From contig CAKQUX010000005.1 in assembly GCA_934277645.1 (NCBI GenBank), positions 49,518 through 113,517 of the forward strand: a DNA stretch of 64,000 nucleotides, written 5' to 3'. The notes under the pieces were generated by a model. That model had not been told where the DNA came from and searched no databases. It saw only the letters and a list, made by a program, of their open reading frames with translations. The DNA comes from an uncultured Clostridia bacterium (lineage in GTDB: Bacteria; Bacillota; Clostridia; Christensenellales; CAG-917). How positions within the stretch are numbered: position 1 is the first letter of the stretch; each line of letters begins with the position of its first letter. This document shows positions 8,514-18,353 of the stretch, piece after piece. The translations under genes were made by a program, and so were the position numbers.

Positions 8514-10267
8514 TTTTTAAGCTCCTCTACAATCGCTTCGAACTCCGACATAGCGTCGTCAAACGGTTTCATACCATACATATCGACGGCGGCAAGTTTC
8601 AAAATTTCAAGCGGCGGCATACTTCCGCCTGCCGACAAAAATTTGAAATATCCGTCCGTTTCTCCGTTTAAAATATGTTTTACGATTGATATTGCGCTCG
8701 TAAGTCCCGTCGCATATTTATAAACGTAAAAACTCGTGTAAAAATGCGGAATCCTCGCCCATTCTACTTCTATTAGTTTATTGTGATTGACCGCTTCGCC
8801 GTAGTATTTTTTGTTAAGTCCGTAATATATCGAATTCAATTCTTCGGCAGTTATCGGCTCTCCGTTTTCGGCAAGCGAATGTGCGGCTGTTTCAAACTCA
8901 GCAAACATCGTTTGTCTGAACAGCGTCGTTCTGAACATATCGAGATAGTATGAAAGCAAATACTTCCTCATATCTCCCGTTGCCGTCTTTAAAAGATGCT
9001 TGATTAAAAGCACTTCGTTGACCGTACTTGCGATTTCCGCGACAAATATCTCGTAATCCGCCTTAGACGACGGCAATGCCTCGTTCGATTTGTAGCTGTG
9101 CATAGCGTGACCGAGTTCGTGCGCTATCGTAAAGACGTCGTGCGAAGTCTTTTGATAGTTGAGCAAAACGAAAGGATGAACGCCGTACGTACCCCAAGAA
9201 TAAGCTCCGCTTCTCTTTCCTTTTGTTTCGCAAACGTCAATCCAGCCTTCGCTGAAAGCCTTGTCTAAAAGTTTTCCGTATTCTTCACCGAGCGGCTTCA
9301 ACGCTTCTTTTACAAGCGAACAAGCATAGGCATATTCAAGTTTGATGTCCTGATTTTCGACAATCGGAACGTAAAGGTCGTACATATTGAGCGTATCGAC
9401 CTTCAAAGCGTCCTTTCTTAAAGCAACGTATTCGTGAAGCGGTTTAAGCCCTTTTTCTACTGCTTTAAGAAGGTTTTTATAAGCAACGTCTGACACGTTT
9501 TCGCCGTACATTGCATATTCAAGGCTCGATTTAAAGCCGCGAGTTTTTGCGTAAAACCAGTCTTTCTTTACGTTTGTCGCATAAATCTGCGCAAGCGTGT
9601 TTTCATTGTTTTTATAAACTTCAAACATACTTTCGAAAGCGTCTTTTCTGACGTTTTGATTTTCGTTTTGAAGCAAAAGAGAATACACGCCGTGCGACAT
9701 TTTAACAGCTGTGCCGTCGGGTAAAACTACGTCCTTAAAGCGTATATCGGCGTTATCGAACATCGAAAAGATTTGTCTTGCGCCGTCGCTGAACGAGCCT
9801 ACGTCCGCCAAAATCTTTTCTTCTGCCGCCGACAATATAATCTTTTTGTTACGTTTTACTTCTTTAAGCAAAACGTCATAATCTTTAAACCTTTCGTCAG
9901 AAATCATTTTATCGAGATTTTCGTCGGAAATCTGAACGAGTTCGGGCATAACGAAAGAAGTCAAAGAACTCGATTCGACCGCCAAGTTTTCCGCTCTGTC
10001 CGACATACCCTGATAAAGCGAATTTGCGGTATCTTCGTCCTTTCTCATTCTTGCATAAACGTAAAGTTTTGAAAGTACAAGCGATAAAGATTCGCGCAAA
10101 TTCAAGAATTCCAAAAGCGTATCGCTGTTTGAAAGTTTTCCTTTAAATTCCGCAAGTTTCGGATATGACGACTTATAATTTTCAAAAGCCGCTTCCCAGT
10201 CTTCGTTTGTCTTGAAAATATCTTCAAGACGCCATTTCAGTTCGTTAGGTACGTCTGCTCTTTGCAT
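8504..10267 (-). CDS. pepF: Oligoendopeptidase F (M3B metallopeptidase)
   Basis: A cytoplasmic zinc peptidase that trims short peptides. At 587 residues it has the usual length; the zinc motif HELGHAMHS starts at residue 383 with catalytic E384, and the third ligand is expected in EIFVAEIASTVNE near 410. The N-terminal PNELKWRLEDIFKTNEDWE is typical of the family. It lies 59 bases after the DUF1846 gene. Confidence 0.96.
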   Translation of the reverse strand: MQRADVPNELKWRLEDIFKTNEDWEAAFENYKSSYPKLAEFKGKLSNSDTLLEFLNLRESLSLVLSKLYVYARMRKDEDTANSLYQGMSDRAENLAVESSSLTSFVMPELVQISDENLDKMISDERFKDYDVLLKEVKRNKKIILSAAEEKILADVGSFSDGARQIFSMFDNADIRFKDVVLPDGTAVKMSHGVYSLLLQNENQNVRKDAFESMFEVYKNNENTLAQIYATNVKKDWFYAKTRGFKSSLEYAMYGENVSDVAYKNLLKAVEKGLKPLHEYVALRKDALKVDTLNMYDLYVPIVENQDIKLEYAYACSLVKEALKPLGEEYGKLLDKAFSEGWIDVCETKGKRSGAYSWGTYGVHPFVLLNYQKTSHDVFTIAHELGHAMHSYKSNEALPSSKADYEIFVAEIASTVNEVLLIKHLLKTATGDMRKYLLSYYLDMFRTTLFRQTMFAEFETAAHSLAENGEPITAEELNSIYYGLNKKYYGEAVNHNKLIEVEWARIPHFYTSFYVYKYATGLTSAISIVKHILNGETDGYFKFLSAGGSMPPLEILKLAAVDMYGMKPFDDAMSEFEAIVEELKKCI

Positions 10268-10326
10268 TTTTACTCCTGATTTATTGTAGATTCATAAGCG
10301 AAAAACGCTTTATGTATCGCTAATAA

Positions 10327-11805
10327 TTATTGAATCAAATCGTTAGACAAGAACTTTGCGTCGCTCGTTACGTTGATTCCGAGCTTTCTCAACGCCTCTT
10401 CGTCGACTTCTTTCAAAATGAACGTCGAGTGAGCTTGGCAACCGTTGAGATTTGTCAGTTGTTCGAGTGCCTTTTTAGCGGTTTCGTCGCTCGATGCGCA
10501 GATAGCAAGCGCAAGCAACGCTTCTTCGAGATTCAAAGCCTTATCTTTATCTTTGAGCGTGTTCTTTTTAAGTTTGTTGATAGGCGCGATAACCTCAGGC
10601 GAAATAAGTTTTTCGCTTTTCGGAATATCGGCAAGCACCTTAACGGCATTGAAAACGCAAGATGCGGCGGCGCACATATTGTCAGATCCTTTGCCTCTGA
10701 TCATTCTTCCGTCAGGAAGCTCGATTGCCATTGCGCCCTTGCCCGTCTTTTCTTCCTTTTCACGCGCGGCAACGACGACGGCTCTGTCTTCGACTTTAAG
10801 AGAGAGCTTGGACATCAAAAATTCCAATCTATGAATGGTCTTTTCGTCCGCAAGTCCGTTTTTAAAATCGACCCAACCTTTAAGGTAACGTCTGATTATT
10901 TCTTGCTTAGCAGCAAATTGCACCGCTTCGTCGTCGTAAATGCAGTAGCCTGCCATATTTACGCCCATATCGGTCGGCGATTTATAAATGTCGCTGTCGG
11001 GCGAAATTTTGTTCAGTATTGCCTTGACGACAGGAAACGCTTCGATATCACGGTTGTAATTGACCGCCATTTTGCCGTATGCGTCGAAATGGAAAGTATC
11101 GACTTTGTTTATGTCCTGAAGGTCGGCAGTCGCCGCTTCGTACGCAAGGTTTACAGGGTGCAAAAGCGGAATATTCCAAATAGGGAAAGTCTCGAATTTC
11201 GCATAGCTTGCGCCTACGCCACGCTTGTTTTCGTGATAAACTTGGCTTAAACAAGTCGCAAGTTTGCCGCTTCCCGGACCGGGAGCAGAAACGACGACAA
11301 GCGGTTTCGTTGTCGGAATATAAGGATTTGCGCCATAGCCGTTATCGGAAACAATCGTGTCGACGTCGTGCGGATAGCCTTCCGTCTTTCTGTGAAGGAA
11401 AACTTTGATACCTCTGTTTTCGAGCTTGTTTTTATAAGCAATCGCCGCTTGTTGATTTTCAAACATAGTGATAACGACGCTGTTTATGCTTATGCCGAGT
11501 TTTGAAATGTTGTCAATCATTCTTGCAACTTCGGTACCGTAGGTAATGCCGTAGTCCGCTCTGATTTTATTTCTTTCGATATCGCCTGCCGAAATACAAA
11601 TGATAAGTTCCGATTCGTCTTTAAGGCTCGTAAGCAACTTTATTTTCGCGGCTTTGTCAAATCCGGGCAAGACTCTTGCGGCGTGAAGGTCGTCAAACAA
11701 TTTACCGCCGAATTCAAGGTAAAGCTTGCCGAATTGAGAAATTCTCTTTAATATTTGCTCTTTTTGCTTTTGCATATACATTTCGCTGTCAAAGCCGTTT
11801 TTCAT
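10327..11805 (-). CDS. DUF1846 family protein
   Basis: A 492-residue member of the DUF1846 (UPF0371) family, which is widespread in Bacillota and of unproven function. Recognised by the start GFDSEMYMQKQKEQILKRI, the glycine-rich nucleotide-binding-like VVSAPGPGSGKLATCLSQ and the segment SYAKFETFPIWNIPL. No secretion signal, so cytosolic. It begins 12 bases after parC, so it probably belongs to the same transcript. Published structural work on the family suggests a Rossmann-like fold; an enzymatic role is inference. Confidence 0.9.
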   Translation of the reverse strand: MKNGFDSEMYMQKQKEQILKRISQFGKLYLEFGGKLFDDLHAARVLPGFDKAAKIKLLTSLKDESELIICISAGDIERNKIRADYGITYGTEVARMIDNISKLGISINSVVITMFENQQAAIAYKNKLENRGIKVFLHRKTEGYPHDVDTIVSDNGYGANPYIPTTKPLVVVSAPGPGSGKLATCLSQVYHENKRGVGASYAKFETFPIWNIPLLHPVNLAYEAATADLQDINKVDTFHFDAYGKMAVNYNRDIEAFPVVKAILNKISPDSDIYKSPTDMGVNMAGYCIYDDEAVQFAAKQEIIRRYLKGWVDFKNGLADEKTIHRLEFLMSKLSLKVEDRAVVVAAREKEEKTGKGAMAIELPDGRMIRGKGSDNMCAAASCVFNAVKVLADIPKSEKLISPEVIAPINKLKKNTLKDKDKALNLEEALLALAICASSDETAKKALEQLTNLNGCQAHSTFILKEVDEEALRKLGINVTSDAKFLSNDLIQ

Positions 11806-11817
11806 ATGTAACTCCTG

Positions 11818-14244
11818 TTATAATTGCGTTTTATGCGCTAAAATAAATTTGATTTTTCCTTTTGCAATCGACTTACCTTTCGTGGTACGAGTGTCGATTT
11901 TGATTTTTTCGGTATTTACGACCGTAACTCCGTCTTCAGTTACAACCGCAAGGTCATAAGGCATTTTTACAAGACTTACGCCTGCGACCGACGACGACGG
12001 AATGTCGGCAATCTTAAAGCCTTTAAGATAACGATTGCCTGCTTCGAGCGTGGACGAAATTATGCGTTTTGCAAAGCCCGTACTGCTGACGATAACTATT
12101 TCGCCTTCGTCGTCTGCTTGTCCCATAAATACGACTTCGTCCGTAGGAGAAAGTTTCATTCCCCTTACGCCGCCCGCTTTTCTGCCTTGAACAGGAACGT
12201 CGTCAAGTTTAAACGCAAGCGCCATGCCCTCTTTTGTCACGGCAAGTATATGCTTGTCTTGTTCGACCATTTCGACGTTTATAAGTTCGTCGTCCGTCAA
12301 AACAACCGCTTGCATATAGTCTTTCGTAAGCGAAACGTATTCGGACAAATCGCTACGCTTAATCATACCTTTCTTTGTGAAGAAAAGCAATTCGCCGACG
12401 CAAAGTTTATCAAAAAACATAAACTTAACGATTTTTTCGCCGTCTTCCGCTTCGATTGAAAGTCGTCTGAGCGGAATCGAAACATCTTTCCATTTCTTTT
12501 CAGGCAAATCGTCGAGATTGATTTTGACGTAATTACCTTTGTTCGTAAACGCAATGACGTTGCCCGTGTTGTTCACCATCATCGCTTCTTTGACGAGTTC
12601 GTTTTCACCGCAAGTGTTTATATCTCTTGCGCCCAAGCTGAAACTTCTGAGCGACATAAATCTCGCTTCGCCGTTCGGCGTAAGCGCCAAGACGCCTTCT
12701 TTATAACCCGGTTGCGTCATGTCCGAAATAGGAACGGATATCTTTTTGCCCTTCTCGACAACGACCGAATTTCTCACGCTCTTGTTACGACGCTTAATTT
12801 CGAGAAGCTCGTTTTTAACGACTTCGAACTGCTTTCTCTTGCTTTCGAGAATCGACGTAAGATAAGCGATTTTTTCTTCGAGTTCGCGAAGCTCTTGTTC
12901 GAGCTTGCCCACTTCCAGATGCGTAAGGTTTTTAAGACGCATTTCGACGATTGCCGTCGCCTGCTCCATCGACAGCTTAAAACGCTCTATCAATGCAAGT
13001 TTTGCGGCGGTCGTAGAAGCCGATTGTTTTATTATTCTTATTACTTCGTCGATATTACGAATTGCAATAAGCAAACCTCTGACAATCTCCGCTCTTGCCT
13101 TGGCAAGTTTCAAATCGTATTGCGTGCGGCGTTTTATTATATCGCGCTGATACGCAACGTAATAATGGAGATAATCGAGCAATCCGAGCTGTTCTGGCTT
13201 TCCGTTTGCGATTGCGACCATATTCATAGTGTAATTACATTCGAGATTGGTTTTCTTGAAAAGAAAATCAACCACTTTATCGACGTTTGTTTCTTTTTTC
13301 GTTTTAATAACCGCTCTTATGCCGTTTTTGTCCGACTCGTCGACGATGTCGCTGATGCCCGACAAAACTTCTTTGTTTGCTTCACGCAAATCGGCAATCT
13401 TCGTAAGCAATTCCGCTTTTGAAATCTGGAACGGAATTTCGGTTATAACGATATTCTTTTTATCGTTAGCCTCTTCTTCGATATGTACTTTCGAGCGAAT
13501 TTTGATTTTTCCGTAACCCGTTCTGTAAATATCTTCGAGACTGTCGACAGGGATTATATAACCGCCGGTAGGAAAATCCGGACCTTTAACGATTTTGAGC
13601 AAATCCGGAAGTTTTATGGACGGCTTGTCGATGACTGCTACAACCGCGTCGATAATTTCGCCGAGATTGTGCGGCGGAATGTTGGTTGCAAGTCCGACTG
13701 CGATGCCGTTCGCTCCGTTTACCAAAAGGTTAGGAAATCTTCCCGGCAATATCGTAGGCTCGTCAAGGCTGTCGTCAAAGTTTTTGCATTTAGGAACGGT
13801 GTCTTTGTCGATATCGCGCAAAAGTTCCATCGCAACGGAACTCATTCTCGCTTCGGTATAACGCATAGCTGCGGCGCTGTCGCCGTCAATCGAGCCGAAG
13901 TTTCCGTGTCCGTCCACGAGTTTGACTCGCATAGAAAAGTCCTGCGCCATTTTGACCAATGCGCCGTAAATCGAGCTGTCGCCGTGTGGGTGATATTTAC
14001 CCATACAATCACCGACGATTCTCGCCGACTTCTTATACGGTTTGTCGGGGCCGACGCCCATTTCGTACATAGTGTAAAGTATTCTTCTCTGAACGGGTTT
14101 AAGACCGTCTTCGACACGAGGCAATGCTCTGTCCAAAATGACGAATTCCGAATACGGAAGCATCGAATTGTGCATTACGTCTTCAAAAACCACGTCGTAA
14201 AGAATCGACTTGTCTTCAACTATATTTTCCTTGTTTTTTGCCAT
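11818..14244 (-). CDS. parC: Type IIA topoisomerase subunit A (ParC-like)
   Basis: The DNA-cleaving subunit of a type IIA topoisomerase. The winged-helix part has [15 protein letters not shown] (from about 50), KYHPHGDSS (84-91) and the catalytic Tyr at 129 in [12 protein letters not shown]. The C-terminal beta-pinwheel has only a degenerate GyrA-box (GRKAGGVRG) rather than a clean QRRGGKG, which argues for topoisomerase IV rather than gyrase, as does the [19 protein letters not shown] start common in clostridial ParC. The ParE partner lies nine bases upstream. Gyrase versus topo IV cannot be settled without the second gene pair. Confidence 0.9.
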   Translation of the reverse strand: MAKNKENIVEDKSILYDVVFEDVMHNSMLPYSEFVILDRALPRVEDGLKPVQRRILYTMYEMGVGPDKPYKKSARIVGDCMGKYHPHGDSSIYGALVKMAQDFSMRVKLVDGHGNFGSIDGDSAAAMRYTEARMSSVAMELLRDIDKDTVPKCKNFDDSLDEPTILPGRFPNLLVNGANGIAVGLATNIPPHNLGEIIDAVVAVIDKPSIKLPDLLKIVKGPDFPTGGYIIPVDSLEDIYRTGYGKIKIRSKVHIEEEANDKKNIVITEIPFQISKAELLTKIADLREANKEVLSGISDIVDESDKNGIRAVIKTKKETNVDKVVDFLFKKTNLECNYTMNMVAIANGKPEQLGLLDYLHYYVAYQRDIIKRRTQYDLKLAKARAEIVRGLLIAIRNIDEVIRIIKQSASTTAAKLALIERFKLSMEQATAIVEMRLKNLTHLEVGKLEQELRELEEKIAYLTSILESKRKQFEVVKNELLEIKRRNKSVRNSVVVEKGKKISVPISDMTQPGYKEGVLALTPNGEARFMSLRSFSLGARDINTCGENELVKEAMMVNNTGNVIAFTNKGNYVKINLDDLPEKKWKDVSIPLRRLSIEAEDGEKIVKFMFFDKLCVGELLFFTKKGMIKRSDLSEYVSLTKDYMQAVVLTDDELINVEMVEQDKHILAVTKEGMALAFKLDDVPVQGRKAGGVRGMKLSPTDEVVFMGQADDEGEIVIVSSTGFAKRIISSTLEAGNRYLKGFKIADIPSSSVAGVSLVKMPYDLAVVTEDGVTVVNTEKIKIDTRTTKGKSIAKGKIKFILAHKTQL

Positions 14245-14253
14245 TTTAATCCC

Positions 14254-16194
14254 TTATCCTTCAAATGAATCCGACTTGTTGAAGTCTGCAAATTCATAGA
14301 TGTACTTTTTTCTGATTTTCGTATCGTCGCCCATAAGAATGGAAATTCTTTTGTCTGCCATAACCGCGTCTTCAAGCGTAACTCTCGTGAGAGCGCGCGT
14401 TTGCGGATTCATAGTCGTTTCCCAAAGCTGTTCCGGGTTCATTTCGCCCAAACCTTTAAATCTTTGAAGAATTGCGCCCTTGCCCATAATTTTTCTGCCT
14501 TCTTCGAGCGCCTTTTCGTCGTAGCAATACTTAAACTCACCGTTCTTTTGCAATCTGTAAAGCGGTGGCATTCCGACGTAAACGTGTCCGTCGACAATGA
14601 GCGGTCGCATATATCTGAAAAAGAACGTAAGGAGCAAAGCTCTTATGTGCGCGCCGTCCTGGTCGGCATCGGCAAGAATGATGACTTTGTTATATTTAAG
14701 GCTGTCTATATCGAACTCGTCGTCAATGCCCGTGCCGAGAGCCGAAATTATCGTTGCAAGTTCTTCGTTTGCGAGAATCCTTTCAAGACTTGACTTTTCG
14801 ACGTTTAAAGGCTTACCTCTGAGCGGCAAAATAGCTTGAAAGCTTCTGTCTCGCGCTTGTTTTGCGCTGCCGCCTGCGGAGTCACCCTCGACTATGTAAA
14901 GCTCGTTTCGGTCATATTTCTTTCCCGTACAGCTTGCAAGTTTTCCGATAAGGTTTGCGCCGTTAAGACTGTTCTTTTGTCTGGCGATGTCTTTTGCTCT
15001 TTTGGCGGCTTCTCTCGTTTTTGCCGCGCCCAAGGCTTTTTCGATTATCGCATCGGCGGCAAGTTTGTTGCTCGGGTCGTTTGCCCATTTGTCAAAACAT
15101 TCGCCGAGCATATTCTCAACCTTAGATCTGACTTCGGGATTGCCGAGTTTCGTTTTTGTCTGTCCTTCAAATTGAACGTTCTGCATACGAACGGCAATAA
15201 CGGCAACCATACCCTCGCGGAAATCTTCGCCTAAGAGATTCGGTTGTTTATCCTTTAAAAGTCCGTTCTTTCTTGCATAATCGTTGAAAACTTTCGTAAA
15301 TGCCGCTTTAAAGCCTACTTCGTGCGTTCCGCCTTCTCCCGTCGGAATGTTGTTGACGTACGAATAAACGCTTTCGTTGTAGTTATCGCCGTGCTGAACT
15401 GCGGCAATTACTTCAAATTTGTCGGCTTTTGCTTCGACGTAAATAGGCTTTTCGTAAACCACGCCACGACCTTCGTTAAGATAAGTGACGTAGTCTGCCA
15501 AGCCGCCTTCGAAATGATAGACTTCCTCCCTTACTTCTTCTTTTCGCCTGTCGGTCAAAACAAGCCTTATACCTTTGTTTAAATATGCGGTTTCTCTAAG
15601 TCTCGATGAAATTGTGTTCCAGCTGAATTTTTCATCGCCAAACACTCTTGAATCGGGTTTAAACGTGACTGTCGTTCCCGTTTCAGTCGCTTCTCCGATA
15701 ACGGTAAGCGGAGATTTCGTAACGCCGCTCTTTACTTGTCCGTCTATTTCAGGTGACCAAAATTCAACACGATACAAACTTCCGTTTCGTTTGACTTCAA
15801 CGTTGAGCCATTCGGACAATGCGTTCGTAACCGACGCACCGACGCCGTGAAGACCGCCCGAAAAGTTATAGCTGTCGTTGTCGAACTTCGCGCCTGCGTG
15901 GAGTTGAGTAAATACGACTTCGACGCCGCTGATTTTAAGTTTCGGGTGCTTATCGACGGGAACGCCACGTCCGTTGTCCGAGACTCTTGCAACGTTTCCC
16001 TCCAAAAGTTCAACCGTGACGGTATCGCCGTAACCGTTTGCCACTTCGTCTACGCCGTTATCGATAATTTCCCACAATATGTGGTGAAGTCCTTTGTTTC
16101 CCGTCGTACCGATATACATACCGGGACGCTTACGAACGGCTTCAAGCCCTTCTAAAATGTGAATATCTTCTGCTGAATAATTGATTCCTGACAT
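14254..16194 (-). CDS. parE: Type IIA topoisomerase subunit B (ParE-like)
   Basis: ATPase subunit partner of the following gene. GHKL domain: VRKRPGMYIGTTGNKGLHH, EIIDNGVDE, and FSGGLHGVGASV. TOPRIM: ELYIVEGDSAGGSAKQ and ILADADQDGAHI; the C-terminus has RFKGLGEMNPEQLWETTMNP. HILWEI and the DQDG form lean to ParE rather than GyrB. The frame extends to 16257, but ATG 16194 has GAGGG at the right distance and begins MSGINYSAEDI, the expected family start, giving 646 residues. Confidence 0.9.
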   Translation of the reverse strand: MSGINYSAEDIHILEGLEAVRKRPGMYIGTTGNKGLHHILWEIIDNGVDEVANGYGDTVTVELLEGNVARVSDNGRGVPVDKHPKLKISGVEVVFTQLHAGAKFDNDSYNFSGGLHGVGASVTNALSEWLNVEVKRNGSLYRVEFWSPEIDGQVKSGVTKSPLTVIGEATETGTTVTFKPDSRVFGDEKFSWNTISSRLRETAYLNKGIRLVLTDRRKEEVREEVYHFEGGLADYVTYLNEGRGVVYEKPIYVEAKADKFEVIAAVQHGDNYNESVYSYVNNIPTGEGGTHEVGFKAAFTKVFNDYARKNGLLKDKQPNLLGEDFREGMVAVIAVRMQNVQFEGQTKTKLGNPEVRSKVENMLGECFDKWANDPSNKLAADAIIEKALGAAKTREAAKRAKDIARQKNSLNGANLIGKLASCTGKKYDRNELYIVEGDSAGGSAKQARDRSFQAILPLRGKPLNVEKSSLERILANEELATIISALGTGIDDEFDIDSLKYNKVIILADADQDGAHIRALLLTFFFRYMRPLIVDGHVYVGMPPLYRLQKNGEFKYCYDEKALEEGRKIMGKGAILQRFKGLGEMNPEQLWETTMNPQTRALTRVTLEDAVMADKRISILMGDDTKIRKKYIYEFADFNKSDSFEG

Positions 16195-16318
16195 TTTTTC
16201 CCTCAATAAAATAATCCATTTAATTGTAACACAATTAAAGTCAAAAAAAAAGAGCAAATCGACGATTATTTAAAAAAATTATTTAAATAAACAAAGCCTA
16301 AACAATTTCCAAATAACG

Positions 16319-16352
16319 ATAAACGCCCTATGCCTATGCATAGGACGTTTAT
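16319..16352. other. Intergenic hairpin
   Basis: Inverted repeat ATAAACG-C-CCTATGC / GCATAGG-A-CGTTTAT with a four-base loop CTAT: two seven-bp blocks separated by one mismatch. There is no clear U tract on the minus strand; on the plus strand TGTGTTTTTTG follows. It could be a back-up terminator between parE and the GGGtGRT gene. Confidence 0.5.
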
Positions 16353-16425
16353 AATGTGTTTTTTGTTTGAACGTTTTTGATTTTGTTAAAACGCTTTTGA
16401 TTTCGTTCGATTACAAAATCGTTTT

Positions 16426-16461
16426 AAAAACAAAACCGCTTTATCATAGCTGATAAAGCGG
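16426..16461 (-). terminator. Rho-independent terminator after the GGGtGRT gene
   Basis: Perfect 11-bp stem CCGCTTTATCA/TGATAAAGCGG (16436-16446 with 16451-16461), loop TAGC, followed on the minus strand by TTTTGTTTTT. Lies about 20 bases after the stop codon. Confidence 0.92.
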
Positions 16462-16480
16462 TCATTTGCGTTAAATGGTG

Positions 16481-17485
16481 TTATTTTGTCATTCCTTCTT
16501 GGACTGCAACTGCGCATGCAACGCTTGCGCCGACCATAGGGTTGTTGCCCATTCCGATAAGTCCCATCATTTCGACGTGAGCAGGAACAGACGAGCTACC
16601 TGCGAATTGAGCATCCGAGTGCATTCTGCCCATGGTATCGGTCATGCCGTATGAAGCAGGACCTGCCGCCATATTATCAGGGTGAAGAGTTCTGCCCGTG
16701 CCACCGCCCGATGCAACCGAGAAATACTTCTTGCCGTTGTCAACGCACCACTTTTTGTAAGTGCCTGCAACAGGGTGTTGGAAACGAGTAGGATTGGTCG
16801 AGTTACCGGTGATGGAAACGTCGACGTCTTCGAGACGCATAATTGCAACGCCTTCCGTTACGTCGTCACAGCCGTATACTCTGACCTTTGCTCTTTCGCC
16901 ATTGCTGTATGCGGTTTCTTTAACGACTTTAACTTCGCCCGTGTAGTAGTCCATTTTGGTTTGAACGTAGGTGAAGCCGTTGATACGGCTGATAATGAAA
17001 GCCGCGTCTTTTCCGAGACCGTTAAGAATAACTTTAAGAGGAGTCTTTCTGACTTTGTTTGCCGTTCTTGCAATACCGATTGCACCTTCAGCTGCCGCAA
17101 ACGATTCGTGACCTGCAAGGAAAGCAAAGCATTTTGTATCTTCACGAAGAAGCATAGCTGCAAGGTTTCCGTGTCCGAGACCTACTTGTCTTTGTTCCGC
17201 AACCGAACCCGGGATACAGAAACTTTGAAGTCCTTCGCCGATAGCTTCGGCTGCTTCGTCAGCCTTTTTGCAACCCTTTTTGATTGCGATTGCGCAACCT
17301 ACGGTGTATGCCCAAACTGCATTGTCGAAGCAAATAGGTTGAACGCCTTTTACGATTGCTTCGCAGTCAATACCCTTGTCAAGGCAAATTTGTCTTGCGT
17401 CTTCAAGGTCTTTGATGCCGTATTTTTTCAATGCGACTTTGATTTTATCGATTCTTCTTTCAAAACTTTCAAATGTAACGCTCAT
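16481..17485 (-). CDS. GGGtGRT family protein
   Basis: A 334-residue protein named for its motif GGGTGRT, here at 260-266 inside SVASGGGTGRTLHPDN. The family is found in anaerobes next to a NifU-like scaffold, as here (11 bases downstream of it), and its function is not established; a link to iron-sulfur proteins is inferred from that pairing. Other notable parts are LGHGNLAAMLLRED (103-116), AGHESFAAAEGAIG and the C-terminal GMTDTMGRMHSDAQ. Ten or so Cys are scattered, including C41, C52, C64 and C206. Start has AGGAGG seven bases ahead. Confidence 0.9.
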   Translation of the reverse strand: MSVTFESFERRIDKIKVALKKYGIKDLEDARQICLDKGIDCEAIVKGVQPICFDNAVWAYTVGCAIAIKKGCKKADEAAEAIGEGLQSFCIPGSVAEQRQVGLGHGNLAAMLLREDTKCFAFLAGHESFAAAEGAIGIARTANKVRKTPLKVILNGLGKDAAFIISRINGFTYVQTKMDYYTGEVKVVKETAYSNGERAKVRVYGCDDVTEGVAIMRLEDVDVSITGNSTNPTRFQHPVAGTYKKWCVDNGKKYFSVASGGGTGRTLHPDNMAAGPASYGMTDTMGRMHSDAQFAGSSSVPAHVEMMGLIGMGNNPMVGASVACAVAVQEGMTK

Positions 17486-17496
17486 GGTTTGCCTCC

Positions 17497-18198
17497 TTAC
17501 TCTTGTCTTGGGTCAATAAACTTGACAGCACCGTCTTCGGCTTTGAATCTGCCGTAAGTACCCGTGCATTTTTTGAGTGCTTCGTTTGCGTCTTCGCCTT
17601 TCTTAATCATTTCCATCAAAACGCCGAGTTTGACAAATTGATAGCCGATGATTTGGTCGTCGCTGTCGAGAGCGATTTTCGTAACGTAGCCTTCTGCCAT
17701 TTCAAGATAACGAGGTCCCTTCTTTGCAGTCGAGTACATCGTTCCCGTTTGCGAACGAAGTCCCTTGCCGAGGTCTTCGAGTCCTGCGCCGATAGGAAGT
17801 CCGTCTTCGCTGAATGCCGATTGCGTTCTTCCGTAAACGATTTGAAGGAAAAGTTCACGCATAGCAGTGTTGATTGCGTCGCAAACCAAGTCGGTGTTCA
17901 ATGCTTCCAAAATGGTCTTACCCGTCAAGATTTCTGCCGCCATAGCCGCCGAGTGAGTCATACCGCTACAACCGATGGTTTCGACAAGAGCTTCTTGAAT
18001 AACGCCGTCTTTGACGTTAAGAGTAAGTTTGCATGCGCCTTGTTGAGGAGCGCACCAGCCGACACCGTGCGTCAAACCGCTGATGTCTTTAATTTCTTTG
18101 GCTTGAACCCATTTTGCTTCTTCAGGAATAGGTGCAGGACCATGATTAGGTCCTTTTGCAACACAAGCCATTTTTTCTACTTCGTGTGAATATTGCAT
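17497..18198 (-). CDS. NifU-like iron-sulfur cluster scaffold protein
   Basis: A 233-residue IscU/NifU-like protein of the type that pairs with GGGtGRT proteins. C49 and C56 (GWCAPQQGAC), C77 in ETIGCSGMTHSAA and C106 in LVCDAIN are the candidate cluster ligands; the IscU core ELIVKGxGCxxxxASA-like segment is in 66-90. A Tyr-rich middle and C-terminal extension distinguish it from IscU proper. ATG 18198 is chosen over 18210 because GGAGG (inside the longer reading) lies four bases before it. Cysteine desulfurase is not adjacent. Confidence 0.85.
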   Translation of the reverse strand: MQYSHEVEKMACVAKGPNHGPAPIPEEAKWVQAKEIKDISGLTHGVGWCAPQQGACKLTLNVKDGVIQEALVETIGCSGMTHSAAMAAEILTGKTILEALNTDLVCDAINTAMRELFLQIVYGRTQSAFSEDGLPIGAGLEDLGKGLRSQTGTMYSTAKKGPRYLEMAEGYVTKIALDSDDQIIGYQFVKLGVLMEMIKKGEDANEALKKCTGTYGRFKAEDGAVKFIDPRQE

Positions 18199-18235
18199 AG
18201 AATCCTCCATCTATAAATTTAAACTCATTAAATAG

Positions 18236-18263
18236 ATTATAGCACACCGCCAAAAAATGTAAA
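18236..18263 (-). promoter_or_regulatory. Sigma-A promoter for the NifU-like/GGGtGRT operon
   Basis: Minus strand: -35 TTTACA (18263-18258), 16-base spacer, extended -10 TGCTATAAT (TATAAT at 18241-18236). About 30 bases of leader precede the GGAGG site. Confidence 0.7.
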
Positions 18264-18292
18264 ACAGTTTTTTGCCAAACTGCAAAATTTTA

Positions 18293-18325
18293 TAACAAAA
18301 AAATCACCGATTTCTCGGTGATTTT
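18293..18325 (-). terminator. Rho-independent terminator after the zinc-ribbon/YegP-like gene
   Basis: Stem AAAATCACCGA/TCGGTGATTTT (18300-18310 with 18315-18325), loop TTTC; the minus-strand transcript runs into a tract of T7. It separates this gene from the downstream NifU-like promoter. Confidence 0.9.
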
Positions 18326-18353
18326 AATATCGCTAATCGCTTAAAATACTAAA

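Noticed and set aside
10330..11250. Long open frame on the plus strand opposite the DUF1846 gene
   Set aside because: It is the antisense of a well-supported gene, rich in Arg, Phe and Cys without any motif, and has no ribosome binding site. Similar antisense frames lie opposite many genes here because TTA, CTA and TCA codons are rare in the real genes.
11818..16194. Calling the topoisomerase pair gyrase (gyrA/gyrB)
   Set aside because: The A subunit lacks a clean QRRGGKG box and the B subunit has ParE-like HILWEI and DQDG. The possibility is kept open, since the second pair of the genome is not visible.
16319..16352. Riboswitch or attenuator before the GGGtGRT/NifU genes
   Set aside because: The hairpin lies downstream of that operon, not in its leader, and has no aptamer-like conserved blocks.
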